From: CAYVLI01 sp964452105 [NCBI: uncultured Nitrospinota bacterium]
Lineage (GTDB): Bacteria; JAUXIQ01
Length of the DNA: 10,002 bases
Assembly: GCA_964452105.1 (NCBI GenBank)
Contig: CAYVLI010000049.1
Coordinates: 1-10,002 of the forward strand
Direction: 5' to 3'
In this document: piece by piece, positions 1 through 7,095 of the stretch
Position numbering within the stretch: the first letter of the stretch is position 1
Layout: every line of letters starts with the position of its first letter
Notes under the pieces: generated by a model
Databases searched by the model: none
What the model saw: only the letters and a program-made list of their open reading frames with translations
Told to the model about the DNA's origin: nothing
Program-made: the position numbers and the translations under genes

Positions 1-830
1 CTGCGCAGGGCCTTTCTGAGCTCTTCCAGGGACATGCCTGCTTCAGCGAGGGTATTCTCGATTTCTTTTGTGCTCTGGTCTATCCTTTTCTTGAGCGTTT
101 CCAGTTTGTTCACAATTTTTTCTATGAGATACGGCTTCAGGTTTAAATGATAAAGGCATTGAGTCATTTTCGACGTTATTTTTTCCTCGGTCATTCCAGA
201 GCCGCTTTTGCTCTTATTTCCTGAACCGTTCTTCTTCAGTTGTTGGTACTGAAAGTAGTTTCGCCTGAGTTCTCCGATGAAGCGGTTTATCTTTCGAGCC
301 TCGTTTCGCTTTTTGTCTGTATTATTTTCTGAAAAATCGCTGGAATAGATTAACTCGCTTATGTCGTTCTTGTTCTGCTTCAATTTATCTGCGAGGCTCA
401 GCACTTCTTTTACCGCATAGGGGGTACTGAGCACAGCCTCTTGCACTTCCCCCTGGCCTTCTTCGATCTTCTTGGCGATTTTTACTTCGCCTTCTCTGGT
501 GAGCAGTGGAACGCTGCCCATTTCTCTGAGATATAGTCTTACCGGGTCGTCGGTTTTGCCTAAGATGTCAGACTCTATTCCCAGCCCGCGCTCGATGTTT
601 GAGCCGTTTTTGCTCTCCTCTTTCAGGGTGGCGTGCCTGGTTTTTTTCCGTTTCGAGTCGACAATATCGATCTCCATCTCCCCGAAAGTTGACATGATAT
701 CGTCTATTTCTTCAGGAGAAACTATTTCGGGTGGGAGGGCATCGTTGATTTCTTCATAGGTGAGATAACCTTTACTTCTCCCTATGGCGATGAGCTGCTT
801 TACTTTGTCCATGCTTCCACTTTTGGTCAT
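1..830 (-). CDS. rpoD: RNA polymerase primary sigma factor (sigma-70), N-terminal part
   Basis: Primary sigma factor, which directs RNA polymerase to housekeeping promoters. Only the first 276 codons are present; the gene runs off the left edge, so DNA-binding regions 2 to 4 are not seen. Residues about 7-58 look like region 1.1 (KVKQLIAIGRSKGYLTYEEI, then FGEMEIDIVD). Residues 95-123 are a clear region 1.2 (DPVRLYLREMGSVPLLTREG). The charged, lysine-rich stretch from about 130 onward matches the non-conserved insert found between regions 1.2 and 2.1 in group 1 sigma factors. The ATG at 828-830 is chosen because a GGAGG lies 11 bases upstream; an in-frame ATG six codons later (MDKVKQ) is the alternative start. 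The gene lies 79 bases after dnaG, as in the rpsU-dnaG-rpoD operon of many bacteria. Region 1.1 plus the insert argue against an alternative sigma factor. Confidence 0.95.
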   Translation of the reverse strand, partial: MTKSGSMDKVKQLIAIGRSKGYLTYEEINDALPPEIVSPEEIDDIMSTFGEMEIDIVDSKRKKTRHATLKEESKNGSNIERGLGIESDILGKTDDPVRLYLREMGSVPLLTREGEVKIAKKIEEGQGEVQEAVLSTPYAVKEVLSLADKLKQNKNDISELIYSSDFSENNTDKKRNEARKINRFIGELRRNYFQYQQLKKNGSGNKSKSGSGMTEEKITSKMTQCLYHLNLKPYLIEKIVNKLETLKKRIDQSTKEIENTLAEAGMSLEELRKALR

Positions 831-862
831 AGCAAACGCCGCCTCCACACAAGTTGAAACAA

Positions 863-892
863 ACAATAAACCGAAATCGTCTTAACTGTAAA
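863..892 (-). promoter_or_regulatory. Candidate internal promoter for rpoD
   Basis: The 79-base gap between dnaG and rpoD is AT-rich and holds TTTACA (887-892), an 18-base spacer and TATTGT (863-868). These match 5 of 6 and 4 of 6 sigma-70 consensus positions. A start near 856 would give a leader of about 26 bases to the rpoD ATG and keep its GGAGG. E. coli also has a separate promoter giving rpoD expression apart from dnaG. The match is weak and could be chance in AT-rich DNA. Confidence 0.3.
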
Positions 893-909
893 ATATTTAT
901 TTAATATTT

Positions 910-2757
910 CTATGGATGTTCCAGACGTATGAGTTGTCGTTCTCCCCCTTCACTCTGCAGTCTGGAACGTAAATCTTGAAGCTTCTTCAGCAGAGGACCT
1001 ATGTTTTCGCCCTTGCGCTCCGCCTCTTTCAATTCGAGGGTGGCTTTATTCAGTTTTTCCACCGTTGAAACTCCCGGTTCCGCGGCTCTCTCTTCCAGCA
1101 GCTTAATGCAGTCTGCTGCGGCTCTCTGCCAGTCGTCCAGGTCTATCTTCTGCATCATGATGCTCGATACCAGATGCTTTGCCTCGTCACTTTCGAGCAT
1201 GTCTATGAGTTTGGCCAAATTGAGGTTTTCTTCCTTGTCGCTCAGCTCGAGCAAAGCTTCCAGGACCTGTCTGTGCTCTTCCTGTTTAAAAATTGCGGGT
1301 TTGAGCCGCTGAGCGTATTTTTCCAGGATTTTCTTCTGATGAAGAAGCAGAGGCAGCAACTCCTTTTCAGCGTTTGTATATTCGTTCTTCTCCGCTTTTG
1401 CTGCTGCAAGATTCTTGTCCAGGGAAGGGGTTCTTTTTTTCCTCGAGAGGCCGGAGCGCCGAAGCTCCGACAGTATATCCTCTTCCGGCGCTGAGGCTCT
1501 TTCGGAGAGGAGTTGTGCGTATTCCCTACGTTCCACGGAGTTATCTATTCGTGCCAGGAAGGGGAGCACGCTGTTTACGCAATCCACTTTCCCTTGAATG
1601 TCGGATGTATCATGTTCCTTGATGGCATTGTCGATGATGAATTCCATGAGGGGCTTGGCGTCGGTTATCTCCGAAATGAAGGCTTCAGGCCCTTGCTGCC
1701 TTATGAAGCTGTCGGGGTCGCTTCCTGATGGGAGGGAGGCAGCTTTGACCTGCAAGCCTTCCTCAAGGAAGATGGCATGCCCTCTTTCTGCAGCGGCTCT
1801 GCCTGCGGCATCGGCGTCGAAGACGAGCGTCACCTGGGGTGTGAACCGTTTCAAAAGCTTGGCCTGACGCCTGGTAAGGGCTGTCCCCAATGTGGCCACC
1901 ACATTTCCGATGCCTGCCTGGTGGGCGGTTATAAGGTCCATGTAGCCTTCCACTATTATGGCGTTCTTCTGCTTGCGTATTTGTTCGGAGGAGGAGTTAA
2001 GGCCGTACAGATTGGCGCCCTTTTCATAAATGGGGCTCTCTGATGAGTTAAGGTATTTGGGACTCTGAGTATCGTCGCTGTTGATTAGCCTCCCGCCAAA
2101 AGCGACTATTTTCCCCCTTACGTTTTGTATGGGGAAGATTATTCTGCTTCTAAAGGTGTCGTAGTATCCCTTGTCTGAGCTTCTCTCTTTTATGAGGGTG
2201 CTGCGAGCCACCAATTCCAGGGGGAATCCCTGGGAGCGCAGTTGCCTTACAAGCAGGTCCCAGGCAAAAGGGGCGAATCCCAGGAGGAACTTGCTTATGG
2301 TTTTTTCCGAGACGTTTCTGTTTTTAAGGTATTCACGTGCGGGTTCGCCCTGGGGCATTTCTGTTAATATGCGGTGGTAGTATTTTGCGGCTGCCAGGTT
2401 TATATAGTAGAGCTGTTCTATAGTATCGGCTTTTTCCTTCTGTGCGTGTGCTCTGCGGGTCGCAGGAATTCTTATGCCATGCTTTTCCGCCAGTTGCCTG
2501 ACCGCTTCGGGAAAGGAGAAGTTTTCCAATTTCATCACGAAGCTGAATACATTGCCGCCTTCTCCGCATCCGAAGCAGTGGTAAATCTGTTTTTCAGGAC
2601 TTACGACGAAGGAGGGGGTCTTCTCGTTGTGAAAAGGGCAAAGGCCCTTATAGTTTGCTCCGGCCTTCTTCAAATGCAGGTAATCCGAGATGACTTGAAC
2701 TATGTCCATCTGGTCTCTTAATTTTTCTATTATGTTGTCATCGATGTATTCGGCCAT
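910..2757 (-). CDS. dnaG: DNA primase
   Basis: Synthesises the short RNA primers that start leading- and lagging-strand DNA synthesis, working with the replicative helicase DnaB. The 615-residue protein is of normal length and intact. The N-terminal CHC2 zinc domain has ligands C40, H43, C61 and C64 (CPFH ... HCFGC). The RNA-polymerase/Toprim core follows: FRSRIIFPI near 202-210, GGR at 221-223, and the Toprim acidic residues E270 (EGYMD), D314 and D316 (FDADAAGR) and D347/D349 (DPD). All catalytic positions expected for the family are present. The variable, charged C-terminal part from about residue 440 fits the helicase-binding domain. The start is 16 bases after the mutS2 stop, with only a weak GGTGA just upstream, so translation may depend partly on ribosomes finishing mutS2. 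rpoD follows 79 bases later in the same orientation. Confidence 0.97.
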   Translation of the reverse strand: MAEYIDDNIIEKLRDQMDIVQVISDYLHLKKAGANYKGLCPFHNEKTPSFVVSPEKQIYHCFGCGEGGNVFSFVMKLENFSFPEAVRQLAEKHGIRIPATRRAHAQKEKADTIEQLYYINLAAAKYYHRILTEMPQGEPAREYLKNRNVSEKTISKFLLGFAPFAWDLLVRQLRSQGFPLELVARSTLIKERSSDKGYYDTFRSRIIFPIQNVRGKIVAFGGRLINSDDTQSPKYLNSSESPIYEKGANLYGLNSSSEQIRKQKNAIIVEGYMDLITAHQAGIGNVVATLGTALTRRQAKLLKRFTPQVTLVFDADAAGRAAAERGHAIFLEEGLQVKAASLPSGSDPDSFIRQQGPEAFISEITDAKPLMEFIIDNAIKEHDTSDIQGKVDCVNSVLPFLARIDNSVERREYAQLLSERASAPEEDILSELRRSGLSRKKRTPSLDKNLAAAKAEKNEYTNAEKELLPLLLHQKKILEKYAQRLKPAIFKQEEHRQVLEALLELSDKEENLNLAKLIDMLESDEAKHLVSSIMMQKIDLDDWQRAAADCIKLLEERAAEPGVSTVEKLNKATLELKEAERKGENIGPLLKKLQDLRSRLQSEGGERQLIRLEHP

Positions 2758-2773
2758 TACTCACCAGATTAAC

Positions 2774-5161
2774 TCAGAGCTTTACTACCGTCGCACCGTG
2801 GCCACCCTCATGCCTCTCGGCTTGATGAAAACTCTTGACCAGGGGATGGTGATTTAAAAGTTCTTCCACTGCTTCCTTCAGCCGCCCTGTACCTATACCG
2901 TGTATGATGGTGACGGAAGAAATCCCTTGTATAAATGCATCGTCCAGCTTTTTCTCTACTACGGGGAGGGCTTCTTCTACCGTTTTGCCGACGATGTTGG
3001 CGCTATCGACGGGGCTTTTACTTTCTGTATGGAACTCAAAGTTGAGCCAGTTTTCGTCTTTATCGTCTGTTTCCGGCCGGGAACTTCTATCTCTCTGCAA
3101 TTCTGCCACAGGAACGCGGAGTGTCTTATCCTCGCACTTGACGTAGGCTCGCTCCAATGCTGAGGGTTCTTCCATCAGGGTCCCCTTCAGGCCTAACCCG
3201 GGCATGAAAACGGCGTCTCCTTTATGTAGCTCTACCTCTTCTCTTTTCTTCCTGCTCTGGTGGAGATTTAATTCACTGATTTTGGAGGTGATATTGGTGA
3301 GCGTTCTTTGTGCGGGCGCATCAGAAATTTGGCAGGCGGCTTTCCGCTCGATTTCTTTCAGGGAAGCCTTGATCTCTTCCCTGGATTTCTCTATGAAAGC
3401 CTTTACCTGTCGCTCAAGCTCCCTCCGGGCACTCTCGTTTTCTTCTTTTTCACTATTGATAATCCTTAGATACTGTTTTTTCAACCCTTTAAGCCTGTTT
3501 TTTTCACTTTTCAGGGTTTTTCTTTCTTCTTCGATGGTTTTGAGGTTCCCTTTTAAGTCCGAGATTAACTGATGCACCTTAAGCCTGGAATCTCCGAGCT
3601 CCAGGCGGGCCTTTATCAGGAGCGGTTCAGGGAGCCCCAACTGCTGTGCTATCTCCAGGGCGTTGCTGCTCCCCGGCAGCCCCAGCTGGAATTTATATGT
3701 GGGCCGCAGCGAGATAGAATCGAACTGAAAGGAGCCGTTTTCCATGTTTCTACTTGTAAACGCGTGGGTCTTGAGCAGGTTGTGGTGTGTGGTGGCAATG
3801 GTCTTGACCTTCCTGGCGGTGAGGTGTTCCAGCAGAGCTATCCCCAGAGCCGCGCCCTCTGTCGGGTCGGTGCCTGAACCTATCTCATCCAGAAGGACCA
3901 GGGAAGATTCATCGGCTCTGTTAACTATATCGATGATGTTTTTCATGTGAGAAGAGAATGTGCTGAGGTTCTGTTCGATGCTCTGCTGATCACCTATATC
4001 CGCGAATATGGAGCCGAAGACTCCCACGTTGCTGCCTTCATCGGCGGGGATGTGGCAGCCTGCCTGAACCATGAGGTTAAGCAGACCCACAGTCTTGAGA
4101 GCGACGGTTTTTCCTCCTGTATTCGGCCCGGAAACGAGGAGGGTATTATAGTCTTTCCCGATTGAGACCGTAAGGGGGACAATTTTTTTTTCTGCTTCTG
4201 CGTTATCTCCTTCGTCTTTCCTGTGCTTATATATGAGAAGGGGATGTCTTGCCCGAATGTACTGGGTGACGTTATTGCTGTTTATGAGCGGTTCGCGGCA
4301 TTGAAACTCGATACTGAAGCGTGCCTTGGCGTATATGAAATCGAGCTCCGCCAGTTCATGGCAATTGTTTTCTATTGCCTTCGCTTCTGATTTGACCTCC
4401 TCTGTGAGCTGCTTCAGTATTCGATATATTTCCGCCTCTTCATCTTTCAGGAGGTTGGCCAACATATTATTAAGATGGATGGTTTCTCCCGGCTCGACAT
4501 AAAAAGTGAATCCGCTCTGCGATTTATCGTGCACTATCCCTTTTAGGGACTTTCCGAAGTCTGAGCGCAGGGGGATGACGTATCTCCCGTTGCGGAGGGT
4601 TATGAAGCTGTCCTGCACTATTTCTTTTCGCTTCGATAAGATGCCTTGCAGTACTCCCTTTATTTGTGTGCGCTGCCTCTCGATAGACTTCCTGAGCTGC
4701 GCCAATTTCGGGCTGGCGGTGTCCAGGATTGCCCCGTCGCCCCTTATGCAGTGTCCGATTTTTCTTTTAAGTCCTTCAAGCGCATCCAGCCGACGGACAC
4801 GGCGTGTAATAAGCGGGTACAGGTTTTCCTCTGCGCCTATGTAGTTGTCCACCGCCTGTACAGCATTTAGAAGGCGCACGATATCGAGCAATTGTTCTGG
4901 TTCCAGAACCATTTTTTGAAGAAGGGCTCTTTGCAGGGCAGGCCTGACGTCTTGCAGTCCTGTCAGGGGAGGACTCCCCTTAATCTTGATGAGGTTTACG
5001 AATTCCGTGGTTTCCTTTAAGGCCGCCTGGATGTCCGAAATGGAGGATGAAGGAGTGAGTAAAGTGTGAACGACGGAAGTCCCGAGCTTCGAGGCCGTCT
5101 TTTCACCAATGAGGTTTGCAATCTTATCAAATTCTAAAGTTTGCAGCGTATCTGGATTCAT
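2774..5161 (-). CDS. mutS2: MutS2 family ATPase with C-terminal Smr domain
   Basis: MutS2 proteins are MutS-like dimeric ATPases without the mismatch-recognition domain. They are linked to suppression of recombination in some species and to rescue of collided ribosomes in Bacillus subtilis. The 795-residue length is typical. Residues 1-330 form the core/clamp region. The ABC-type ATPase has Walker A GPNTGGKT (345-352), signature-like STFSSHM (400-406), Walker B LVLLDEIGSGTDP (421-433) and a TTHH switch (457-460). A long charged coiled coil spans about 520-640, then a KOW-like segment (about 645-690), then an Smr domain (about 718-795) with HGIGTGRLKEAV at 754-765. The Smr domain is odd: where the family has a (D)LR-type motif before the first glycine, this protein has SANIVG (720-725). 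The catalytic Asp and Arg positions are thus Asn and Val. An AAGGG lies 7 bases before the ATG. It heads the mutS2-dnaG-rpoD run. Confidence 0.95.
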   Translation of the reverse strand: MNPDTLQTLEFDKIANLIGEKTASKLGTSVVHTLLTPSSSISDIQAALKETTEFVNLIKIKGSPPLTGLQDVRPALQRALLQKMVLEPEQLLDIVRLLNAVQAVDNYIGAEENLYPLITRRVRRLDALEGLKRKIGHCIRGDGAILDTASPKLAQLRKSIERQRTQIKGVLQGILSKRKEIVQDSFITLRNGRYVIPLRSDFGKSLKGIVHDKSQSGFTFYVEPGETIHLNNMLANLLKDEEAEIYRILKQLTEEVKSEAKAIENNCHELAELDFIYAKARFSIEFQCREPLINSNNVTQYIRARHPLLIYKHRKDEGDNAEAEKKIVPLTVSIGKDYNTLLVSGPNTGGKTVALKTVGLLNLMVQAGCHIPADEGSNVGVFGSIFADIGDQQSIEQNLSTFSSHMKNIIDIVNRADESSLVLLDEIGSGTDPTEGAALGIALLEHLTARKVKTIATTHHNLLKTHAFTSRNMENGSFQFDSISLRPTYKFQLGLPGSSNALEIAQQLGLPEPLLIKARLELGDSRLKVHQLISDLKGNLKTIEEERKTLKSEKNRLKGLKKQYLRIINSEKEENESARRELERQVKAFIEKSREEIKASLKEIERKAACQISDAPAQRTLTNITSKISELNLHQSRKKREEVELHKGDAVFMPGLGLKGTLMEEPSALERAYVKCEDKTLRVPVAELQRDRSSRPETDDKDENWLNFEFHTESKSPVDSANIVGKTVEEALPVVEKKLDDAFIQGISSVTIIHGIGTGRLKEAVEELLNHHPLVKSFHQAERHEGGHGATVVKL

Positions 5162-5204
5162 CTAAACCCTTCTAAAACTTAACTGAGGGCAATCATTCTT
5201 CTTC

Positions 5205-5213
5205 TGTGGAAAA
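5205..5213 (-). promoter_or_regulatory. DnaA-box-like 9-mer in the mutS2 leader
   Basis: The minus strand reads TTTTCCACA, which fits the relaxed DnaA box TTWTNCACA exactly and differs from the strong box TTATCCACA at one position. It lies 44 bases before the mutS2 start. A single box has little statistical weight; it is listed because replication genes follow directly. Confidence 0.2.
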
Positions 5214-5285
5214 ACAGACCTGATTTAAACTATGATGGAAGTATAAATTCTAAGGATGAAAGGGTGTCGTTACGTGTTTGTGCTC

Positions 5286-5303
5286 TTCCCTTAAATAAGG
5301 GAA
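5286..5303. repeat. Perfect 8+8 inverted repeat, operator-like
   Basis: TTCCCTTA-AA-TAAGGGAA is a perfect palindrome with a 2-base centre. The loop is too short for a good RNA hairpin, so a dimeric repressor or activator site is the likelier reading. It overlaps the edge of the candidate -10 at 5302-5307 and would cover the transcription start, a typical repressor position. No known regulator consensus was recognised. Confidence 0.5.
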
Positions 5304-5332
5304 TATACATTAGTACTGTTATCGATTTTCAA
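5302..5332 (-). promoter_or_regulatory. Candidate promoter for mutS2-dnaG-rpoD
   Basis: On the minus strand TTGAAA (5327-5332) is followed by a 19-base spacer and TATATT (5302-5307). Each hexamer matches 5 of 6 sigma-70 positions, but the spacer is two bases longer than ideal. It lies downstream of the rpsU terminator and would give a leader of about 135 bases. A second possible -10, TATAAA near 5348-5353, lacks a good -35. Confidence 0.4.
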
Positions 5333-5380
5333 CGACGTATTTTTGTGTTTTTATAGCGAATTAAATGATCGGTTTGAGAA

Positions 5381-5433
5381 GTCATAAAAGCAAAAGTGGG
5401 GAGACCGCCTCTCGGCTGTCCCCCCGGCTTTGC
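5381..5433 (-). terminator. Rho-independent terminator after rpsU
   Basis: Read on the minus strand, GGGGGGAC pairs with GTCTCCCC (one G-U), followed by a single A-G mismatch and GCC pairing with GGC around a GAGA (GNRA-type) tetraloop; the core is 5398-5425. GCAAAG and CTTTTGC can extend the base of the stem. TTTT and further U-containing sequence follow. It begins about 42 bases after the rpsU stop. The U-tract is short, so termination may be partial, which would allow read-through into mutS2-dnaG-rpoD. E. coli has a comparable terminator between rpsU and dnaG. Confidence 0.8.
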
Positions 5434-5474
5434 TTTGATGTTCTGTAAGAGATTTTCGTATTCAAATTATACTT

Positions 5475-5669
5475 TTACCTGCGACTTGAGTTGGCTCTGG
5501 ACATCTTTTTCTTTGCGGCGAGTAACTTCCTTTTTTTCCTGTCGCTCGGTTTCTCGTAATACTCTCTTTTCCTTATCTCGGAAAGAACGCCAGCTTTTTC
5601 ACACTGTTTCTTAAATTTTTTTAAAGCATATTCGAAAGGCTCGTCCTCTTTTACTCTAATCCCCGGCAT
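5475..5669 (-). CDS. rpsU: 30S ribosomal protein S21
   Basis: Small-subunit ribosomal protein S21, which sits near the 3' end of 16S rRNA and helps in translation initiation. The 64-residue protein starts [20 protein letters not shown], followed by the conserved type of sequence [15 protein letters not shown], and ends in a basic tail. This matches the family throughout; it is a little shorter than the 71-residue E. coli protein, the difference being at the C-terminus, as in many other phyla. The start is fixed by a full-strength AGGAGGTG 11 bases upstream. It has its own strong promoter and its own terminator, so it can be expressed well above the mutS2-dnaG-rpoD genes downstream, as expected for a ribosomal protein beside a low-abundance primase. 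Confidence 0.97.
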   Translation of the reverse strand: MPGIRVKEDEPFEYALKKFKKQCEKAGVLSEIRKREYYEKPSDRKKRKLLAAKKKMSRANSSRR

Positions 5670-5680
5670 ATAAGAATTAA

Positions 5681-5690
5681 CACCTCCTCC
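5681..5690 (-). promoter_or_regulatory. Strong ribosome binding site of rpsU
   Basis: GGAGGAGGTG on the minus strand contains the complete AGGAGGTG anti-16S sequence, 11 bases before the rpsU ATG. It is by far the strongest such site in the window; most his genes have weak ones. Confidence 0.85.
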
Positions 5691-5848
5691 CTCAGGCCCG
5701 GTATAGCAGCATTTCCTGTTTTAATGTTTTCTTATTTTTCCGGGATATCTACTAAAAAAAGTATAGAATTACAAAATAAAACACTCATCGCGCTAAAATA
5801 TGACAATATTTATACTATTTTGTATGAAAGTTTAAACTATGAGCTTCG

Positions 5849-5877
5849 AATATATTACCATATTAAATTTCTGTCAA
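5849..5877 (-). promoter_or_regulatory. Near-consensus sigma-70 promoter for rpsU
   Basis: TTGACA (5872-5877), an optimal 17-base spacer and TATATT (5849-5854) on the minus strand give 11 of 12 consensus matches, in a very AT-rich setting that could supply an UP element. A start near 5842 leaves a leader of about 170 bases before rpsU. A second weaker candidate lies inside that leader: TTTAAA, a 16-base spacer and TATAAA (about 5809-5836). I found no convincing hairpin terminator between hisI and this promoter, so his read-through into rpsU is possible. The rest of the 274-base gap (5670-5943) shows no gene. Confidence 0.75.
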
Positions 5878-5943
5878 GTAAAATAAATGATTTAGATACA
5901 ATAACTTATCCTATGTCCTGTTTAATCGGAATGCCGGCTTTTA

Positions 5944-6288
5944 TCATGCTTTATCTTCAGGCGTTGACCGCCTGAGCTCCCGATAAAAACAGCTCCTGTT
6001 ACCGGTGTGACAGGCTGCTCCTATCTGTTCGACCTTTATTAACAGCGTGTCTGAGTCGCAATCGTATAAAATTTCTTTTACGTGCTGGAGATGTCCGGAA
6101 GTCTCGCCTTTTTTCCACAGCTCCTGTCGGGATCTGCTCCAGAAATGCGTAAGGCCTGTTTCGAGGGTCATCCCCAGCGATTCCCGATTCATGTAAGCAA
6201 CCATGAGGACCTGGTTATTCAGGTGGTCTTGAATAACGGCAGGTATTAGGCCTCGATCATCGAAGACCAGTTCAGCATTAAAATTCAT
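5944..6288 (-). CDS. hisI: Phosphoribosyl-AMP cyclohydrolase
   Basis: Opens the adenine ring of phosphoribosyl-AMP to give ProFAR, the third step of histidine biosynthesis, in the cytoplasm. The 114-residue protein is the single-domain HisI form. It shows [10 protein letters not shown] (29-38), [18 protein letters not shown] (48-65), the metal-binding YDCDSD (75-80, with D76, C77, D78, D80) and the zinc cysteines C93 and C100 in CHTGNRSC. There is no fused HisE (pyrophosphohydrolase) domain and no hisE follows, so that step must be encoded elsewhere. The start is uncertain by one codon: GTG at 6289-6291 is directly followed by ATG at 6286-6288. The ATG is preferred because AGAGG lies 7 bases before it. 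It is the last gene of the his run, about 21 bases after hisF. Confidence 0.96.
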   Translation of the reverse strand: MNFNAELVFDDRGLIPAVIQDHLNNQVLMVAYMNRESLGMTLETGLTHFWSRSRQELWKKGETSGHLQHVKEILYDCDSDTLLIKVEQIGAACHTGNRSCFYRELRRSTPEDKA

Positions 6289-6309
6289 CACCTTACCTCT
6301 ATTTCGACT

Positions 6310-7092
6310 TTAAATTCTTATGTTTACACCTTTAGAGTTCAAGTATTCCTTTGCCTCTTTTATGCTGTACTGCCCGTAGTGGAAGATGGATGCGGCCAGC
6401 ACGGCATCGGCATGGCCGTATTCTATGGCTTCGTACAGGTGTTCGAGGTTTCCGGCGCCGCCGGATGCTATTACCGGTATCCGCACGGCTCGCGAGATGG
6501 TGGCGGTGAGCTGTATGTCGTAGCCGTCCTGTGTCCCGTCGCAGTCCATGCTGGTGAGAAGTATCTCTCCTGCACCCAGTTTCTCTACTTCGAGCGCCCA
6601 TTTGAGCGCATCTATGCCGGTGGGGGTGCGCCCGCCATGTGTGTAAACCTCCCAACGGGGGCTTTTATGGTCGGTTTCACCTTCTTCCCTGACTTTTTTA
6701 GCATCTATGGCCACCACGATGCATTGGCTACCGAACTTCTCGGCAGCCTGGGCCACGAACTGCGGATCGTTTACGGCGGCTGTGTTGATGGATATCTTGT
6801 CCGCACCCGCTTTGAGCAGGCTGCGGATATCCTGCAGCGTCTTCAGCCCGCCGCCTACGGTGAGGGGCATGAAAACCCTCTCTGCGGTCCGCTCCACCAC
6901 GTTGATAATTATATCCCGCTTCTCGTGAGAGGCGGTTATGTCGAGAAAGGTCAGTTCATCTGCGCCCTGGCGGTCGTAGGCCTCGGCGGCTTCCGGGGGA
7001 TCACCGGCGTCCCGGAGGTTGACGAACTTTACCCCCTTGACCACTCTCCCGTTCTTGACGTCGAGGCAGGGAATGATGCGTTTGGCCAGCAT
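6310..7092 (-). CDS. hisF: Imidazole glycerol phosphate synthase, cyclase subunit
   Basis: Cyclase half of the HisF-HisH enzyme. It uses ammonia passed from HisH to turn PRFAR into imidazole-glycerol phosphate and AICAR, which links histidine and purine synthesis. The 260-residue protein is a complete (beta-alpha)8 barrel. It starts [20 protein letters not shown], with catalytic D11, and has the second catalytic aspartate D130 in VVAIDAK. Phosphate-binding loops are visible at LTVGGGLK (77-84), [12 protein letters not shown] (181-192) and IASGGAGN (208-215). It begins only 3 bases after the hisA stop, with GAAGG inside the end of hisA as the likely ribosome site, so it is probably translationally coupled to hisA. 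The partner gene hisH is two genes upstream in the same run. Nothing is truncated or missing. Confidence 0.98.
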   Translation of the reverse strand: MLAKRIIPCLDVKNGRVVKGVKFVNLRDAGDPPEAAEAYDRQGADELTFLDITASHEKRDIIINVVERTAERVFMPLTVGGGLKTLQDIRSLLKAGADKISINTAAVNDPQFVAQAAEKFGSQCIVVAIDAKKVREEGETDHKSPRWEVYTHGGRTPTGIDALKWALEVEKLGAGEILLTSMDCDGTQDGYDIQLTATISRAVRIPVIASGGAGNLEHLYEAIEYGHADAVLAASIFHYGQYSIKEAKEYLNSKGVNIRI

Positions 7093-7095
7093 GTT

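Larger units (their letters stand above)
5162..5474. other. Intergenic region between rpsU and mutS2
   Basis: This 313-base gap contains no plausible gene on either strand. In transcription order it holds the rpsU terminator, a possible -10-like TATAAA near 5348-5353 with a poor -35, a candidate promoter overlapping a perfect inverted repeat, a DnaA-box-like 9-mer, and the AAGGG ribosome site of mutS2. It is clearly richer in A+T than the flanking genes. It therefore looks like the control region that separates rpsU expression from mutS2-dnaG-rpoD. Confidence 0.7.

Noticed and set aside
890-909. AT inverted repeat AAATATT...AATATTT after dnaG as a terminator
   Set aside because: The stem is entirely A-T pairs and too weak; there is no U-tract with a GC stem, and rpoD follows closely.
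2333-2569. Second minus-strand frame inside dnaG
   Set aside because: Out-of-frame shadow of the primase coding sequence with no independent support.
5204-5217. LexA/SOS box (CTGT...ACAG)
   Set aside because: The half-sites are two bases too close (CTG-N8-CAG rather than CTG-N10-CAG), and the centre is not the alternating AT of proteobacterial boxes.
5724-5975. 83-codon plus-strand frame in the AT-rich gap
   Set aside because: Composition (Ile, Leu, Tyr, Lys rich) is what AT-rich non-coding DNA gives. It overlaps the end of hisI and the rpsU promoter, and has no ribosome site.
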